Both the position numbers and the translations under genes were made by a program. A model generated the notes under the pieces. The model saw nothing but the letters and a program-made list of their open reading frames with translations. It was not told the origin of the DNA and searched no databases. Positions 1-8,543 of a stretch of DNA of 64,000 nucleotides are shown in pieces. Positions within the stretch are counted from its first letter, which is position 1; every line of letters begins with the position of its first letter. This DNA is from Rhodobacterales bacterium (GTDB lineage Bacteria; Pseudomonadota; Alphaproteobacteria; Rhodobacterales; Rhodobacteraceae), in NCBI GenBank assembly GCA_026400355.1, contig JAPLPE010000021.1, positions 124,001 to 188,000 on the forward strand. Direction: 5' to 3'.

Positions 1-362
1 CGCTTGCCTTTGCGGGGCTGCGAGATGAGCGAGAGACTGGGGACCAGTTCGACGGCGACGATCCCGGCCCGCACCAGGGGAGAAATCCGCGTGTAGGGTT
101 CGCATTCGTTCCCCACGAGCAGCGTCGCTGCCGTTGCCGTCAGAACCAGCACCGCTTCTTCGAACCTTGGGTCAAAGGCGGTCAGCCACTGGATATTGGC
201 GAAGTGTTCGCGGTCGCCATAGACGACCAGCACGTCAAGACCTCGTCCTGCGATTGCTGCCCTTGCCTGTGCCAGCCGTCCCTGCAGTTCCGGCAGGTCA
301 AGGTCGGGGGGCAGGTCGGGCATTCCGGTGTCAGGCCAGTCGATGCGGATCAGGCGGGGCAT
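1..362 (-). CDS. M24-family (Xaa-Pro peptidase-like) protein, N-terminal part
   Basis: The gene runs off the left edge; the first 120 codons are visible. The start is the ATG read from 362 downwards, giving a protein that begins MPRLIRIDWPDTGMP. The segment around residues 40-100 (DVLVVYGDREHFANIQWLT, then a stretch on failure to reveal content followed by GNECEPY) looks like the creatinase/prolidase N-terminal domain that precedes the M24 metallopeptidase fold. The catalytic domain lies outside the window, so activity cannot be judged. It is divergent from the DenD-like gene, with about 130 bp between them that could hold shared promoters. Family assignment is by recognition of the N-domain only. 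Confidence 0.6.
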   Translation of the reverse strand, partial: MPRLIRIDWPDTGMPDLPPDLDLPELQGRLAQARAAIAGRGLDVLVVYGDREHFANIQWLTAFDPRFEEAVLVLTATAATLLVGNECEPYTRISPLVRAGIVAVELVPSLSLISQPRKGK

Positions 363-493
363 GGGTCTTGTCCTTCAGGGCAGAGTTTCGGCGGGGATCA
401 TGCGGCACAAGCGGGCCTCTGGCAAAGGAAATGACCTTTTCCGCCGCCCGGTCCTGTGATCATCATGGCAGGAGTGACCAGAGGGGGGAAAAG

Positions 494-1474
494 ATGCGGG
501 TTCTTGTGACAGGGGCAGCAGGGATGATCGGGCGGAAGCTTACGGCGCGGCTGGCCGTCGACGGGCATCTGGGGGGCAAGGCGCTGACCGCGCTGATTCT
601 GCATGACATTGTGGCCCCACCCCGGCCTGATGTGGCGATCCCGGTGATCGATCTGGCCAGCGACTTTGCCGATTTGGCGACAGCCGAGGAGTTGATCGGG
701 CACCGGCCCGATGTGGTGTTCCATCTTGCCGGTGTTGTGTCCGGCACGGCAGAGGCGAATTTTGATCTGGGCTATGCTGTCAATCTGGACGGCACGCGGC
801 GGCTGTTCGATGCGATCCGGCTGTCGGGACTGCATCCCCGGGTCGTCTATGCCTCGACCGCGGCTGTCTTTGGCGGGCCGTTCCCGGATGTCGTGCCGGA
901 CGATTTTGCGCCGACGCCGCTGTCGTCCTACGGAAGCCAGAAGCTGATCGGCGAGGTCATCCTGTCGGATTATACGCGACGAGGTTTCATGGACGGCGTC
1001 GGTCTGCGCCTGCCGACGATCTGCGTCCGGCCGGGCAAGCCGAACGGGGCGGCGTCGAGCTTTTTCTCCGGGATCATCCGGGAGCCGCTGAACGGCCAGC
1101 CTGCCGCTCTTCCGGTGCATCGCGACTGGGTTCATACCCATGCGAGCCCCCGCGCCGCCGTGGGGTTCTTTATCCACGCCGGTTCTATGGACACGAGCCC
1201 GGTCGGGTCGCGCCGGAACCTTGTCATGCCGGGGACAAGCGTCAGTGTAGGGGAACAGATCGCATCGCTCACCCGTATCGCCGGGCCGCGTGTGGCGGCG
1301 CTGATCCACGAGGCGCAGGACCCTGCAGTCTGGGCCATCGTCAAGACATGGCCGCAGCGTTTTGCGGCGACACGTGCCCGCGATCTGGGCTTTGTGGCCG
1401 AAACGAGCTTTGACGAGATCATCGAGGCCTATATCACCGAGGAACTGGGCGGACGCCTGCCTGAATTCGCCTGA
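494..1474 (+). CDS. denD: NAD-dependent epimerase/dehydratase, D-erythronate dehydrogenase (DenD)-like
   Basis: This 326-residue short-chain (extended SDR) oxidoreductase has the NAD-binding motif GAAGMIG at residues 7-13, the strand motif HLAG near 77-80, Ser121 and a Tyr146-x3-Lys150 catalytic pair. Its sequence is of the DenD type, whose characterised members oxidise D-erythronate to 2-oxo-erythronate in a catabolic pathway that continues with OtnK and OtnC. Those partners are not visible here, so the substrate is inferred. The ATG at 494 is preceded by a G-rich ribosome site (GAGGGGGGAA), which argues against a longer upstream reading of the same frame. A generic sugar-nucleotide epimerase is the main alternative. 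Confidence 0.72.
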   Translation: MRVLVTGAAGMIGRKLTARLAVDGHLGGKALTALILHDIVAPPRPDVAIPVIDLASDFADLATAEELIGHRPDVVFHLAGVVSGTAEANFDLGYAVNLDGTRRLFDAIRLSGLHPRVVYASTAAVFGGPFPDVVPDDFAPTPLSSYGSQKLIGEVILSDYTRRGFMDGVGLRLPTICVRPGKPNGAASSFFSGIIREPLNGQPAALPVHRDWVHTHASPRAAVGFFIHAGSMDTSPVGSRRNLVMPGTSVSVGEQIASLTRIAGPRVAALIHEAQDPAVWAIVKTWPQRFAATRARDLGFVAETSFDEIIEAYITEELGGRLPEFA

Positions 1475-1484
1475 TCCGGTTGTC

Positions 1485-1513
1485 TTGCGCGACGGCATTG
1501 CAGGGGCTATATG
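1485..1513 (+). promoter_or_regulatory. Sigma-70-type promoter of ffs
   Basis: TTGCGC at 1485-1490 and TATATG at 1508-1513 are separated by 17 bp. Transcription would start about 7 bases later, at 1520-1521, which is the 5' end expected for the SRP RNA from its terminal pairing. The agreement of promoter spacing and RNA end makes this one of the better-supported promoters in the window. Confidence 0.7.
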
Positions 1514-1519
1514 ATGGAA

Positions 1520-1613
1520 CGAGGGGTTGGCGCGGGCATGCGTCTCGCCAACCCGGTCAGGTCCGGAAGGAAGCAGCCGTAACGAGCCCCGCTTGGGTCG
1601 TTGTCCAGCCTCT
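1520..1613 (+). ncRNA. ffs: Small signal recognition particle RNA (4.5S RNA)
   Basis: The conserved apical domain GGTCAGGTCCGGAAGGAAGC (about 1555-1574), followed by AGCC, is the SRP RNA signature that binds Ffh. The ends pair (GAGG at 1521-1524 with CCTC at 1609-1612), and the arm GGGTTGG...CCAACCC is present. The length of about 94 nt fits the bacterial small SRP RNA. The RNA works with Ffh and FtsY in co-translational targeting to the membrane. In relatives ffs usually sits just before dnaX; here rsgA and a decayed locus separate them. Exact ends are inferred. Confidence 0.92.
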
Positions 1614-1620
1614 CACCTAC

Positions 1621-1634
1621 ACCCCTTGCGGGGT
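1621..1634 (+). terminator. Short hairpin after ffs, possible weak terminator
   Basis: ACCCC at 1621-1625 and GGGGT at 1630-1634 form a 5-bp stem with a TTGC loop, starting 8 nt after the SRP RNA. No T-tract follows, so it may be a processing or weak termination structure rather than a classical terminator. Confidence 0.3.
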
Positions 1635-1681
1635 GGATACCGAAAACCGGGTGCGCCCCGGACAAGCGAAGGAGGGAAGAC

Positions 1682-1720
1682 ATGGAGATTGTCATCATCC
1701 TCCGGGCCGCCGCCGTCTGA
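1682..1720 (+). CDS. Possible 12-codon leader or mini-ORF
   Basis: A perfect Shine-Dalgarno sequence AAGGAGG (1669-1675) lies 6 nt upstream of ATG at 1682. The ORF encodes MEIVIILRAAAV and stops at 1720. It is too short for homology to be judged. Five of the first seven residues after the initiator are Ile, Val or Leu, which recalls branched-chain amino-acid attenuator leaders, but the downstream gene is rsgA and I see no convincing alternative terminator hairpin. It could be a translated leader, a true microprotein or chance. Confidence 0.3.
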   Translation: MEIVIILRAAAV

Positions 1721-1797
1721 GGACCGCCGCCGCCCGCTGCGAAGCTGTCTGTGCGTGATGCGCAGGCCCCATTCCTTCGTTTTCGGGACATGTTAGA

Positions 1798-2829
1798 TTG
1801 ACCTTACTGACCCTTGCCGACCTTGGATGGTCGGCCCCTTTTGCCGCGCAAACGGAAGATGGCGAACCCGGGACGCCCGCCCGCGTATCGGAAGTGACCC
1901 GGGACACGCTGACAGTTCTGACCCCGGACGGCCCGCACAGCATCCTGCCCGCCGAATCGACCGGGCTTTATGCCGTCGGTGACTGGGTGATGACGGATGG
2001 GCTGCGCACATTGCGTCGTCTGGACCGCGCGACCGAGATTGCCCGCCGCGCCGCAGGGCCGACCGCCGACCGGCAGCTGATCGCGGCCAATGTCGACACG
2101 CTGGCTATCGTCACGAGTTGTAATGCCGATTTCAACGTGGCGCGGCTTGAACGCTATCTGGCGATGGCGAGTTCGGCTGGGTGCCTGCCGCTGATCGTGC
2201 TGACCAAGGCGGATCAGTCGGATGATCCCCGCGATTATGTCCGCACAGCGAGCCGGCTGTCGTCGCTTGTGACGGCATTCGCGCTGGATGCACGGGACAG
2301 CGAAGGTGTGGCGCTGCTGAACGCATGGTGCGGGCGCGGGCAGACGCTGGCGCTGGTCGGATCGTCCGGCGTGGGCAAGACCACAATCCAGAACCGGCTG
2401 ACCGGGGTCGATGCAGCCACGCAGGGCATCCGCGAGGATGACGCCAAAGGGCGGCATACGACGACCTCGCGGTCCTTGCGGCCGACGCTGGCAGGGGGAT
2501 GGTTGATCGACACGCCGGGTATCCGCGAGTTGCAGCTGTCCGATGCGGCGGACGGGATCGAAGCGGTGTTTTCGGACGTGACCTGCCTGATCGGGCAATG
2601 CCGGTTTTCCGACTGCGCCCATGTCAGCGAACCGGGCTGTGCCGTGCAGGCGGCCATTGCCGAGGGTATCCTTGACCCCGGCCGTCTGGACCGGTGGCGG
2701 AAGCTGGAACGCGAGGACCGGTTCAACAGTGAAGCGGTCAATGAACGTCATGCGCGGGCGCGGTCCTTTGGCAAGATGAGCAAGGGCGGCAAGGCGCGGG
2801 CCAAGGCCAAGCGAGGGTTCGACCTCTGA
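1798..2829 (+). CDS. rsgA: Small ribosomal subunit biogenesis GTPase RsgA
   Basis: This 343-residue protein has the circularly permuted GTPase order typical of RsgA/YjeQ: an N-terminal OB-like region, then G4 (LTKAD, 135-139), G1 (GSSGVGKTT, 188-196) and G3 (DTPG, 238-241). A C-terminal zinc knuckle follows with Cys268, Cys273, His275 and Cys281. RsgA hydrolyses GTP on the 30S subunit during late maturation and helps release RbfA. The apparent start is TTG at 1798, with no strong ribosome site, so the exact N-terminus is uncertain. The basic tail (GKMSKGGKARAKAKRG) fits RNA contact. It appears to be a single gene between ffs and the decayed sigma locus. Confidence 0.93.
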   Translation: MTLLTLADLGWSAPFAAQTEDGEPGTPARVSEVTRDTLTVLTPDGPHSILPAESTGLYAVGDWVMTDGLRTLRRLDRATEIARRAAGPTADRQLIAANVDTLAIVTSCNADFNVARLERYLAMASSAGCLPLIVLTKADQSDDPRDYVRTASRLSSLVTAFALDARDSEGVALLNAWCGRGQTLALVGSSGVGKTTIQNRLTGVDAATQGIREDDAKGRHTTTSRSLRPTLAGGWLIDTPGIRELQLSDAADGIEAVFSDVTCLIGQCRFSDCAHVSEPGCAVQAAIAEGILDPGRLDRWRKLEREDRFNSEAVNERHARARSFGKMSKGGKARAKAKRGFDL

Positions 2830-3042
2830 AGGTACAGCCATGCATCGTTTGGCAACTGTGTTCCCTTTCGGCAATCCTTCGGGTCAGGCGGTTGCGGCCC
2901 ATCGATCGTCGCCTTCGGACCCGAAACGCATTGTCGAAGGTCAGTTGAATCTTTTTCACTGACCTGTCGATTGGCCCGTTCCGGTTTCGTCATAAAAGCA
3001 GAAGGCAATCAGGCCTTCGTTCATGACCGACAGGAGAACACC

Positions 3043-3302
3043 ATGACGATCACGACCATTCTGCTGTCAGGGGCCGCTGTTCTGGCCCTTGGCGTTGCTG
3101 CCAGGTTCCTTGCCCCGCGTGAGGTGGAAGTGCGCCGCAGCATGATCATCGACACCACCCCTGCCGAAGTGCTGGCCTTTGCGGCTTCGACAGAAGTGCA
3201 TCAGACCTGCAATCCCTACCGGAACGAAAACCCCGATCTGGTCGTCACGCCATTCGGGCCGCAGGGAGTGGTCGGGGCGGGATTCGCCTTTGGAACGGCG
3301 GG
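3043..3302 (+). pseudogene. SRPBCC-family protein, 5' fragment
   Basis: The ATG at 3043 follows a ribosome site (CAGGAGAA). The translation gives a membrane-anchored start (ILLSGAAVLALGVAARFLAP) and then an SRPBCC/polyketide-cyclase-like domain start (EVRRSMIIDTTPAEVLAFA, NPYRNENPDL, FGPQGVVGAGFAF). After about 86 codons the similarity stops, and the reading frame that makes sense switches to that of a YCII protein end. The family normally runs about 160-180 residues, so more than half is missing. It looks like the left partner of a deletion that joined three neighbouring genes. The truncated reading frame runs on to 3603 with nonsense sequence. Confidence 0.7.
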
Positions 3303-3407
3303 TACTCTGTCATCGACATGCCAGAACTGGACCTTGCACCCGACCGGGAGTGGAAATGCCCGGAAACTTACGGCGGCAAGGTGGAAATCCGCGCCTCGGC
3401 CATGTGA
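3303..3407 (+). pseudogene. YCII/DGPF-family protein, 3' fragment
   Basis: In the frame of 3303 the sequence reads YSVIDMPELD..., then WKCPETYGGKVEIRASAM and a stop at 3405-3407. This is the typical C-terminus of small YCII-related (DGPF) proteins, which are usually encoded next to ECF42-type sigma factors. Only about 34 codons survive, and no start codon belongs to them. The fragment is fused directly to the SRPBCC remnant upstream, and its stop overlaps the likely GTG start of the sigma-factor remnant. Confidence 0.65.
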
Positions 3408-4286
3408 GGGTGATCGCAGAGCCGATCATTTCGGCACGGATGGCCGAGGTCGTCCGCGCGGGTCCAAGGTCGGTTGCTGGCTCTTTTCGGCCACCGCACG
3501 CGCGACATCATGGCGCAGCGCCTGGTTAGGGCTAAACGCAAGATCCGTGATGCGCGCATCCTTTTCGACGTTCCGGGCAAGACGGAATGGCCTGCCCGTC
3601 TGACCGCTGTGCAAGAGGCCATCTATGGTGCCTTTTCGTTGGGCTGGGAGGACGAACAGCCCGATGGCGACAGTCTGACAGACGAAGCCGTTTTCCTCGC
3701 CGCCCTGCTTGTTGATCTCATTGATCGCGATCCCGAAGCTCTTGGCATGCTTGCCCTGATACACCTTAGCGCGGCGAGGTTTGCAGCACGGTTTGCCGAT
3801 GGGGTGCTTGTTCCGCTGCCGCAACAGGATACGCACCTGTGGGACCCAGAATTGCGAGACCGGGGTCTGATGCTGCTTGCCGAAGCTTCGGCTGCGGAAG
3901 AACTGGGCCGCTTTCAACTCGAAGCGGCCATACAGTCAGTGCACATGGCAAGGGCCACGACCGGGTTGACCGATTGGCTCGCGATAGCGCAGTTGCACCG
4001 GGGCCTGTTGTCGCTCGCGCCAACGATGGGCGTCGCGGTGGGCTATGCTGCGGCTTTGGCAGAATATGCTGGTCCTGCCACAGGTCTGGCGATCCTTGAC
4101 GGGATAGATGCCGACCTGTCTGGATTTCAACCGGCTTGGGCCCTTCGAGCACACTGCCTTTCCGGCTTGGACCGGACCGTAGACGCAGCCACGGCTTATC
4201 GGATGGCGATCGCGCTTTGCACACATGGTCCGCAAAGAAGGTGGCTGGAGCAGCAGATCGCGAAGGCTGGATTGTACCTGCACTGA
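3404..4286 (+). pseudogene. ECF42-type (DUF6596) sigma factor, frameshifted with internal deletion
   Basis: From GTG at 3404 the frame reads a plausible sigma N-terminus (ISARMAEVVRAG). The similarity then moves to another frame (GRLLALFGHRTRDI) near 3455-3470 and jumps straight to QRLVRAKRKIRDARI, which normally lies well over 100 residues further on. Most of the sigma-2/sigma-4 regions are therefore gone. The rest (about 3525-4286) is the DUF6596/TPR-like C-terminal region, still open and ending LYLH. ECF42 factors activate small operons with YCII and SRPBCC proteins, so all three remnants here once formed such a module. The C-terminal part could still be translated, but it cannot act as a sigma factor. 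Confidence 0.72.
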
Positions 4287-4354
4287 AGATGGACGTTGCG
4301 ACCCTGTCGCCGTAGTCTGCCCCGTACCGCCCGAATCCGGAAAGCCCGCGACAC

Positions 4355-6109
4355 ATGTCCGACGCCAAACCCTATCAGGTGCTTGCCCGCAAGTATCGGC
4401 CCGAAACTTTTGCCGATCTGGTCGGTCAGGATGCGATGGTGCGCACTTTGACCAATGCGTTCGAGGCGGGGCGGATCGCGCAGGCCTTTATCATGACGGG
4501 TATCCGGGGGACCGGAAAGACGACGACGGCGAGGATCATCGCCAAGGGGATGAACTGCATCGGGGCCGACGGGAAGGGCGGGCCAACGACGAAGCCTTGC
4601 GGTGTTTGCGAACATTGCGTGGCGATCATGGAAGGCCGCCATGTCGACGTGATGGAAATGGACGCGGCCAGCCAGTCGGGCGTGCAGAACATCCGCGATG
4701 CAATCATCGAAAGCGTGGCCTACCGCGCGGCATCGGCCCGCTACAAGGTCTTCATCATCGACGAAGTGCATATGCTGTCCACCTCGGCCTTCAACGCGCT
4801 CCTCAAGACGCTCGAAGAGCCGCCGGCACATGTGAAGTTCATCTTTGCCACGACTGAAATCCGCAAGGTGCCGGTGACGGTCCTGTCGCGCTGCCAGCGG
4901 TTTGACCTGCGCCGGATCGAGCCCGAGGTGATGGTGGCCCTGTTGCGCAAGATCGCGACTGCGGAAGGGGCAAAGATTACCGACGATGCGCTGGCGTTGA
5001 TCACGCGCGCGGCCGAAGGGTCGGCGCGGGATGCGACGTCGCTGCTCGATCAGGCGATCAGCCACGGCGCAGGTGAGACGACGGCGCTGCAGGTGCGGGC
5101 GATGCTGGGGCTGGCCGACCGGGGCCGGGTGCTGGACCTGTTCGACATGATCGTGAAGGGCGAGGCGGCGGCGGCGCTGGCTGAACTCTCTTCACAATAT
5201 GCCGAAGGGGCCGATCCGATGGCGATCCTGCGCGATCTTGCCGAGATTGCGCATTGGGTCAGTGTCATCAAGATCACCCCCGATGCCGCTGAAGACCCGA
5301 CCATTGGCCCGGATGAACGGGTGCGGGGCCGGTCGATGGCGACGGACCTGCCGATGCGGGTGCTGACGCGGCTGTGGCAAATGCTGCTCAAGTCGCTGGA
5401 GGAGGTCTCTCTGGCGCCCAATTCCATGATGGCGGCAGAGATGGCCGTGATCCGGCTGACCCATGTGGCCGACCTGCCCACGCCCGAGGAACTGGTCCGG
5501 CGTTTGCAGGACGCCCCCCCGCCGCCGAAAGGGGGCGGGGGCGGTGTCCGCATGGCGCCCTCCGGGACCCAGACCAACGTGCAATCCGGCCTGCCCGCGT
5601 CGACACATCGGGGGCCGTCAGGGCCTTCGGCGCATGGCGCCCAGACGGCCGTCGCACTCTCCGCCCATGCCCTGGCCCGCTATGAGACCTTTGACGATGT
5701 GGTGGCCCTGATCCGTGCGAAGCGCGATGTGCATCTGCTGGTCGAGGTCGAGACGAGCCTGCGTCTGGCCCGCTATCAGCCTGGCCGGATCGAGTTCACG
5801 CCGACGCCGGATGCCTCGCCCGACCTTGCCCAGCGGCTTGGCGCGCGGTTGCAGATGTGGACCGGTACGCGCTGGGGTGTGACGGTGGTCAACGACAACA
5901 CTGCGCCGACCCTGGCCGAAGCGCGGGATACGACGGCCACGGCTCTCAACGCTGCAGCGGTTGAACATCCGCTGGTACAGGCGGTGTTCAAGGCCTTTCC
6001 CAAGGCGCGCATAACGGCCATCCGTACCGAAGCCGCCCGGGAAATCACCGCCGAGGCCGAGGCTTTGCCCGAAGTGCCCGATGAATGGGACCCGTTCGAA
6101 GAGGACTGA
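4355..6109 (+). CDS. dnaX: DNA polymerase III subunit gamma/tau
   Basis: This 584-residue clamp-loader ATPase has Walker A GIRGTGKT (49-56), a zinc module with CGVCEHC at 82-88, Walker B DEVH (136-139) and the SRC motif at 178-180. It forms the DnaX part of the clamp loader that places the beta clamp on DNA; the tau-specific C-terminus contacts polymerase and helicase. A Pro/Gly-rich hinge (PPPPKGGGGG) at about residues 388-397 separates the ATPase/oligomerisation part from the C-terminal domain. It heads the conserved dnaX-ybaB-recR cluster. The ATG at 4355 is taken because MSDAKPYQVLARKYRP is the usual family start; the ribosome site is weak. Confidence 0.97.
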   Translation: MSDAKPYQVLARKYRPETFADLVGQDAMVRTLTNAFEAGRIAQAFIMTGIRGTGKTTTARIIAKGMNCIGADGKGGPTTKPCGVCEHCVAIMEGRHVDVMEMDAASQSGVQNIRDAIIESVAYRAASARYKVFIIDEVHMLSTSAFNALLKTLEEPPAHVKFIFATTEIRKVPVTVLSRCQRFDLRRIEPEVMVALLRKIATAEGAKITDDALALITRAAEGSARDATSLLDQAISHGAGETTALQVRAMLGLADRGRVLDLFDMIVKGEAAAALAELSSQYAEGADPMAILRDLAEIAHWVSVIKITPDAAEDPTIGPDERVRGRSMATDLPMRVLTRLWQMLLKSLEEVSLAPNSMMAAEMAVIRLTHVADLPTPEELVRRLQDAPPPPKGGGGGVRMAPSGTQTNVQSGLPASTHRGPSGPSAHGAQTAVALSAHALARYETFDDVVALIRAKRDVHLLVEVETSLRLARYQPGRIEFTPTPDASPDLAQRLGARLQMWTGTRWGVTVVNDNTAPTLAEARDTTATALNAAAVEHPLVQAVFKAFPKARITAIRTEAAREITAEAEALPEVPDEWDPFEED

Positions 6110-6179
6110 GCCCCTTGCCTTGCGCCCGGGCGGGGGGGCGAATATCTCTGACCGCAATGACGACATGAAGGAGCAGAGC

Positions 6180-6524
6180 ATGCTGAAGGGATTGGGCGGA
6201 CTGGGCGACATGGCCAAGATGATGAAGGCCGCGCAGGAAATGCAGGGCAAGATGGCCCAGATGCAGGCCGACATGGATACGATCACGGTCGAAGGGCACT
6301 CGGGCGCAGGCCTTGTCCGGGCGACGGCCACGGCCAAGGGCGAGTTGACGGGCCTACGCATCGACCCGTCGATCTTCAACGCCGAGGACAAGGAAGTGGT
6401 CGAGGACCTGATCCTGGCCGCCATCAAGGATGCGCAGTCCAAGGCCACCGAACGCGCCGCCGCCGAGATGAGCAAGCTGACCGAGGGGCTTGGCTTGCCG
6501 CCCGACATGAAGTTTCCGTTCTAG
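6180..6524 (+). CDS. ybaB: YbaB/EbfC family nucleoid-associated protein
   Basis: This 114-residue DNA-binding dimer protein starts at ATG 6180 with ribosome site AAGGAG at about 6168-6173. It begins MLKGLGGLGDMAKMMKAAQE, followed by a Met/Gln-rich helix, a beta layer (GLVRATATAKGELTGLRID) and a closing helix, as in the YbaB fold. YbaB lies between dnaX and recR in most bacteria and binds DNA non-specifically, possibly helping RecR-linked repair. The gene is 70 bp after dnaX and 27 bp before recR, which suggests one transcript. Confidence 0.95.
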   Translation: MLKGLGGLGDMAKMMKAAQEMQGKMAQMQADMDTITVEGHSGAGLVRATATAKGELTGLRIDPSIFNAEDKEVVEDLILAAIKDAQSKATERAAAEMSKLTEGLGLPPDMKFPF

Positions 6525-6551
6525 ACCCGGTCCACCCGGGACACTGACCAG

Positions 6552-7142
6552 ATGGCAGACACGCGCGACATCGACCAGTTGATTGACCTGATGGCGCGTC
6601 TGCCGGGCCTTGGCCCAAGGTCGGCGCGGCGGGCGGTTCTGCATCTGATCAAGAAGCGTGGCCAGTTGCTGTTGCCATTGGCCGAAGCGATGCACCGCGT
6701 TGGCACGTCGGCGCGGGAGTGCCTGAACTGCGGGAACATCGGCACGACCGACATCTGCGACATCTGCCGCAACGAGAATCGCGCCAACGGCCAGATCTGT
6801 GTGGTCGAAGATGTCGCCGACCTCTGGGCGATGGAGCGGTCGCAGGTATTCAAGGGCCGCTTCCATATCCTTGGCGGCACCCTTTCAGCGCTGGATGCCG
6901 TTGGCCCCGAGGATCTGCGCATCCCGAAACTGATCGACCGGATCGCGACCGAACAGGTGACCGAGGTGATCCTTGCCCTTGGCGCGACCGTCGATGGCCA
7001 GACGACCGCGCATTATATCGCGGATCAGTTGCCGGGCGTGACCGTCACCTCGCTGGCTCAAGGCGTGCCAGTGGGCGGGGAACTGGATTACCTCGACGAC
7101 GGAACGATAACGGCGGCTTTACGGGCGCGCCGGGCGTTTTAG
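6552..7142 (+). CDS. recR: Recombination mediator RecR
   Basis: This 196-residue protein has an N-terminal helix-hairpin-helix ([11 protein letters not shown], about 17-27), a four-cysteine zinc finger (Cys57, Cys60, Cys69, Cys72) and a Toprim domain starting at ICVVED (82-87). RecR with RecO/RecF loads RecA at single-strand gaps. It is the last gene of the dnaX-ybaB-recR cluster. The length and motif order match the family with no sign of damage. Confidence 0.96.
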   Translation: MADTRDIDQLIDLMARLPGLGPRSARRAVLHLIKKRGQLLLPLAEAMHRVGTSARECLNCGNIGTTDICDICRNENRANGQICVVEDVADLWAMERSQVFKGRFHILGGTLSALDAVGPEDLRIPKLIDRIATEQVTEVILALGATVDGQTTAHYIADQLPGVTVTSLAQGVPVGGELDYLDDGTITAALRARRAF

Positions 7143-7281
7143 CCACATTTCGTTCGGTCAAAACCCGTGGCCCGACTGAGGTTGGCCTGTCGCCGCGGGA
7201 CCGTCCTGCAAGAATTCACCATCAGAAGCCGCTTCAAAGCCCCAGCACGCCTTCGCGCCAGGCACATTGGAGCGACCTGAT

Positions 7282-7395
7282 ATGGTTCAGACCACCTATA
7301 CCCTGAAAGATGGACAGATTTGCTTTGACGCCCCCAACGATGGCAGTGGCAGCGTCATCAATTGTTATGGCCCCAGGCCTGTCGTTCAAACCTGA
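7282..7395 (+). pseudogene. Small fragment resembling a secreted hypothetical protein
   Basis: The 435-bp gap between recR and pyrB holds no complete gene. A 37-codon frame from ATG 7282 reads TYTLKDGQICFDAPNDGSG, which resembles the repeated (T)YxxxDGKxCFD segment of small lipoproteins common in Rhodobacteraceae. No ribosome site precedes it and it ends soon after the motif, so it is best read as a leftover of a larger gene. Recognition rests on one short motif. Confidence 0.3.
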
Positions 7396-7520
7396 GATGA
7401 ACGCGACTTGTTCTATGGTGGCGACGGTAGCGTAGTAGCGGGTTAGGATGTTGCGTAAGTGATCGCAACAGCGTTTTCGCACATGCAGCAATGCGCCCGC
7501 GGCAAGACCGCGCCCAAGCC

Positions 7521-7549
7521 TTGCCGCCCCGCCCCCCCTTTCCTATAAG
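7521..7549 (+). promoter_or_regulatory. Sigma-70-type promoter of the pyrB operon
   Basis: TTGCCG at 7521-7526 and TATAAG at 7544-7549 are 17 bp apart, with a C-rich spacer. The predicted start lies about 22 nt before the pyrB ATG, leaving a short leader with the ribosome site GGAGGG. No attenuator or UTR structure is obvious. Confidence 0.55.
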
Positions 7550-7577
7550 CGGCTGACAAAGGCCCCGGAGGGATCAC

Positions 7578-8543
7578 ATGACATTCCGTGCGACGCATCT
7601 TCTCGGGATCGAACACCTCCACCCTACCGAGATCACGACGCTTCTTGATCTGGCGGATCGCTATGCCGATCAGGGCCGCCGGGGGCAGACGCACCGGGAT
7701 GTGCTGGCGGGCCTGACGCAGATCAACATGTTCTTTGAGAACTCGACCCGGACGCAGGCGAGTTTCGAACTGGCTGGTAAACGGCTGGGCGCGGATGTGA
7801 TGAGCATGGCCATGCAGGCCACGTCCATCAAGAAGGGCGAGACGCTGATCGACACGGCGCTGACGTTGAACGCAATGCGGCCCGATCTGCTGGTCGTGCG
7901 GCATCCGCAGTCAGGCGCGGTAGATCTGCTGGCGGCCAAGGTGCAGAACTGCGCCGTGTTGAACGCGGGTGACGGGCGGCATGAGCATCCGACGCAGGCG
8001 TTGCTGGACGCGCTGACGATCCGGCGGGCCAAGGGGCGTCTTCACCGGCTGTCGATTGCGATCTGTGGGGATGTGGCGCACAGCCGGGTGGCGCGGTCGA
8101 ATATCCTTTTGCTGGGCAAGATGGAAAACCGCATCCGCCTTGTCGGCCCGCCGACGCTGATGCCTGCCGGGATCAACGAATTCGGCTGTGAGGTGTTTGA
8201 CGACATGCGCGCGGGGCTTGAGGGCGCGGATGTTGTGATGATGTTGCGCTTGCAGAAAGAACGCATGGACGGCGGGTTCATTCCGTCCGAGCGGGAGTAT
8301 TACCACCGCTATGGGCTCGATGCGGAAAAGCTGGCCTATGCCAAGCCCGACGCCATCGTCATGCACCCCGGCCCGATGAACCGGGGGGTCGAGATCGACG
8401 GGACGATTGCGGACGATATCAACCGGTCGGTCATCCAGACCCAGGTCGAGATGGGTGTGGCGATCCGCATGGCGGCGATGGACCTTGTGGCGCGGAATCT
8501 GCGGGCTGCGCGGGGCCGCAAGGCGGTGGGAGTCGAGGTATGA
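7578..8543 (+). CDS. pyrB: Aspartate carbamoyltransferase catalytic subunit
   Basis: This 321-residue enzyme condenses carbamoyl phosphate with aspartate, the second step of UMP synthesis. It has the carbamoyl-phosphate loop STRTQ (56-60), the HPTQ motif (137-140) and the C-terminal HPGPMNRG motif. A GGAGGG ribosome site precedes ATG 7578. No pyrI is seen. Instead pyrB overlaps an inactive dihydroorotase-like gene, the arrangement in which PyrC' acts as a structural partner of ATCase. Confidence 0.97.
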   Translation: MTFRATHLLGIEHLHPTEITTLLDLADRYADQGRRGQTHRDVLAGLTQINMFFENSTRTQASFELAGKRLGADVMSMAMQATSIKKGETLIDTALTLNAMRPDLLVVRHPQSGAVDLLAAKVQNCAVLNAGDGRHEHPTQALLDALTIRRAKGRLHRLSIAICGDVAHSRVARSNILLLGKMENRIRLVGPPTLMPAGINEFGCEVFDDMRAGLEGADVVMMLRLQKERMDGGFIPSEREYYHRYGLDAEKLAYAKPDAIVMHPGPMNRGVEIDGTIADDINRSVIQTQVEMGVAIRMAAMDLVARNLRAARGRKAVGVEV

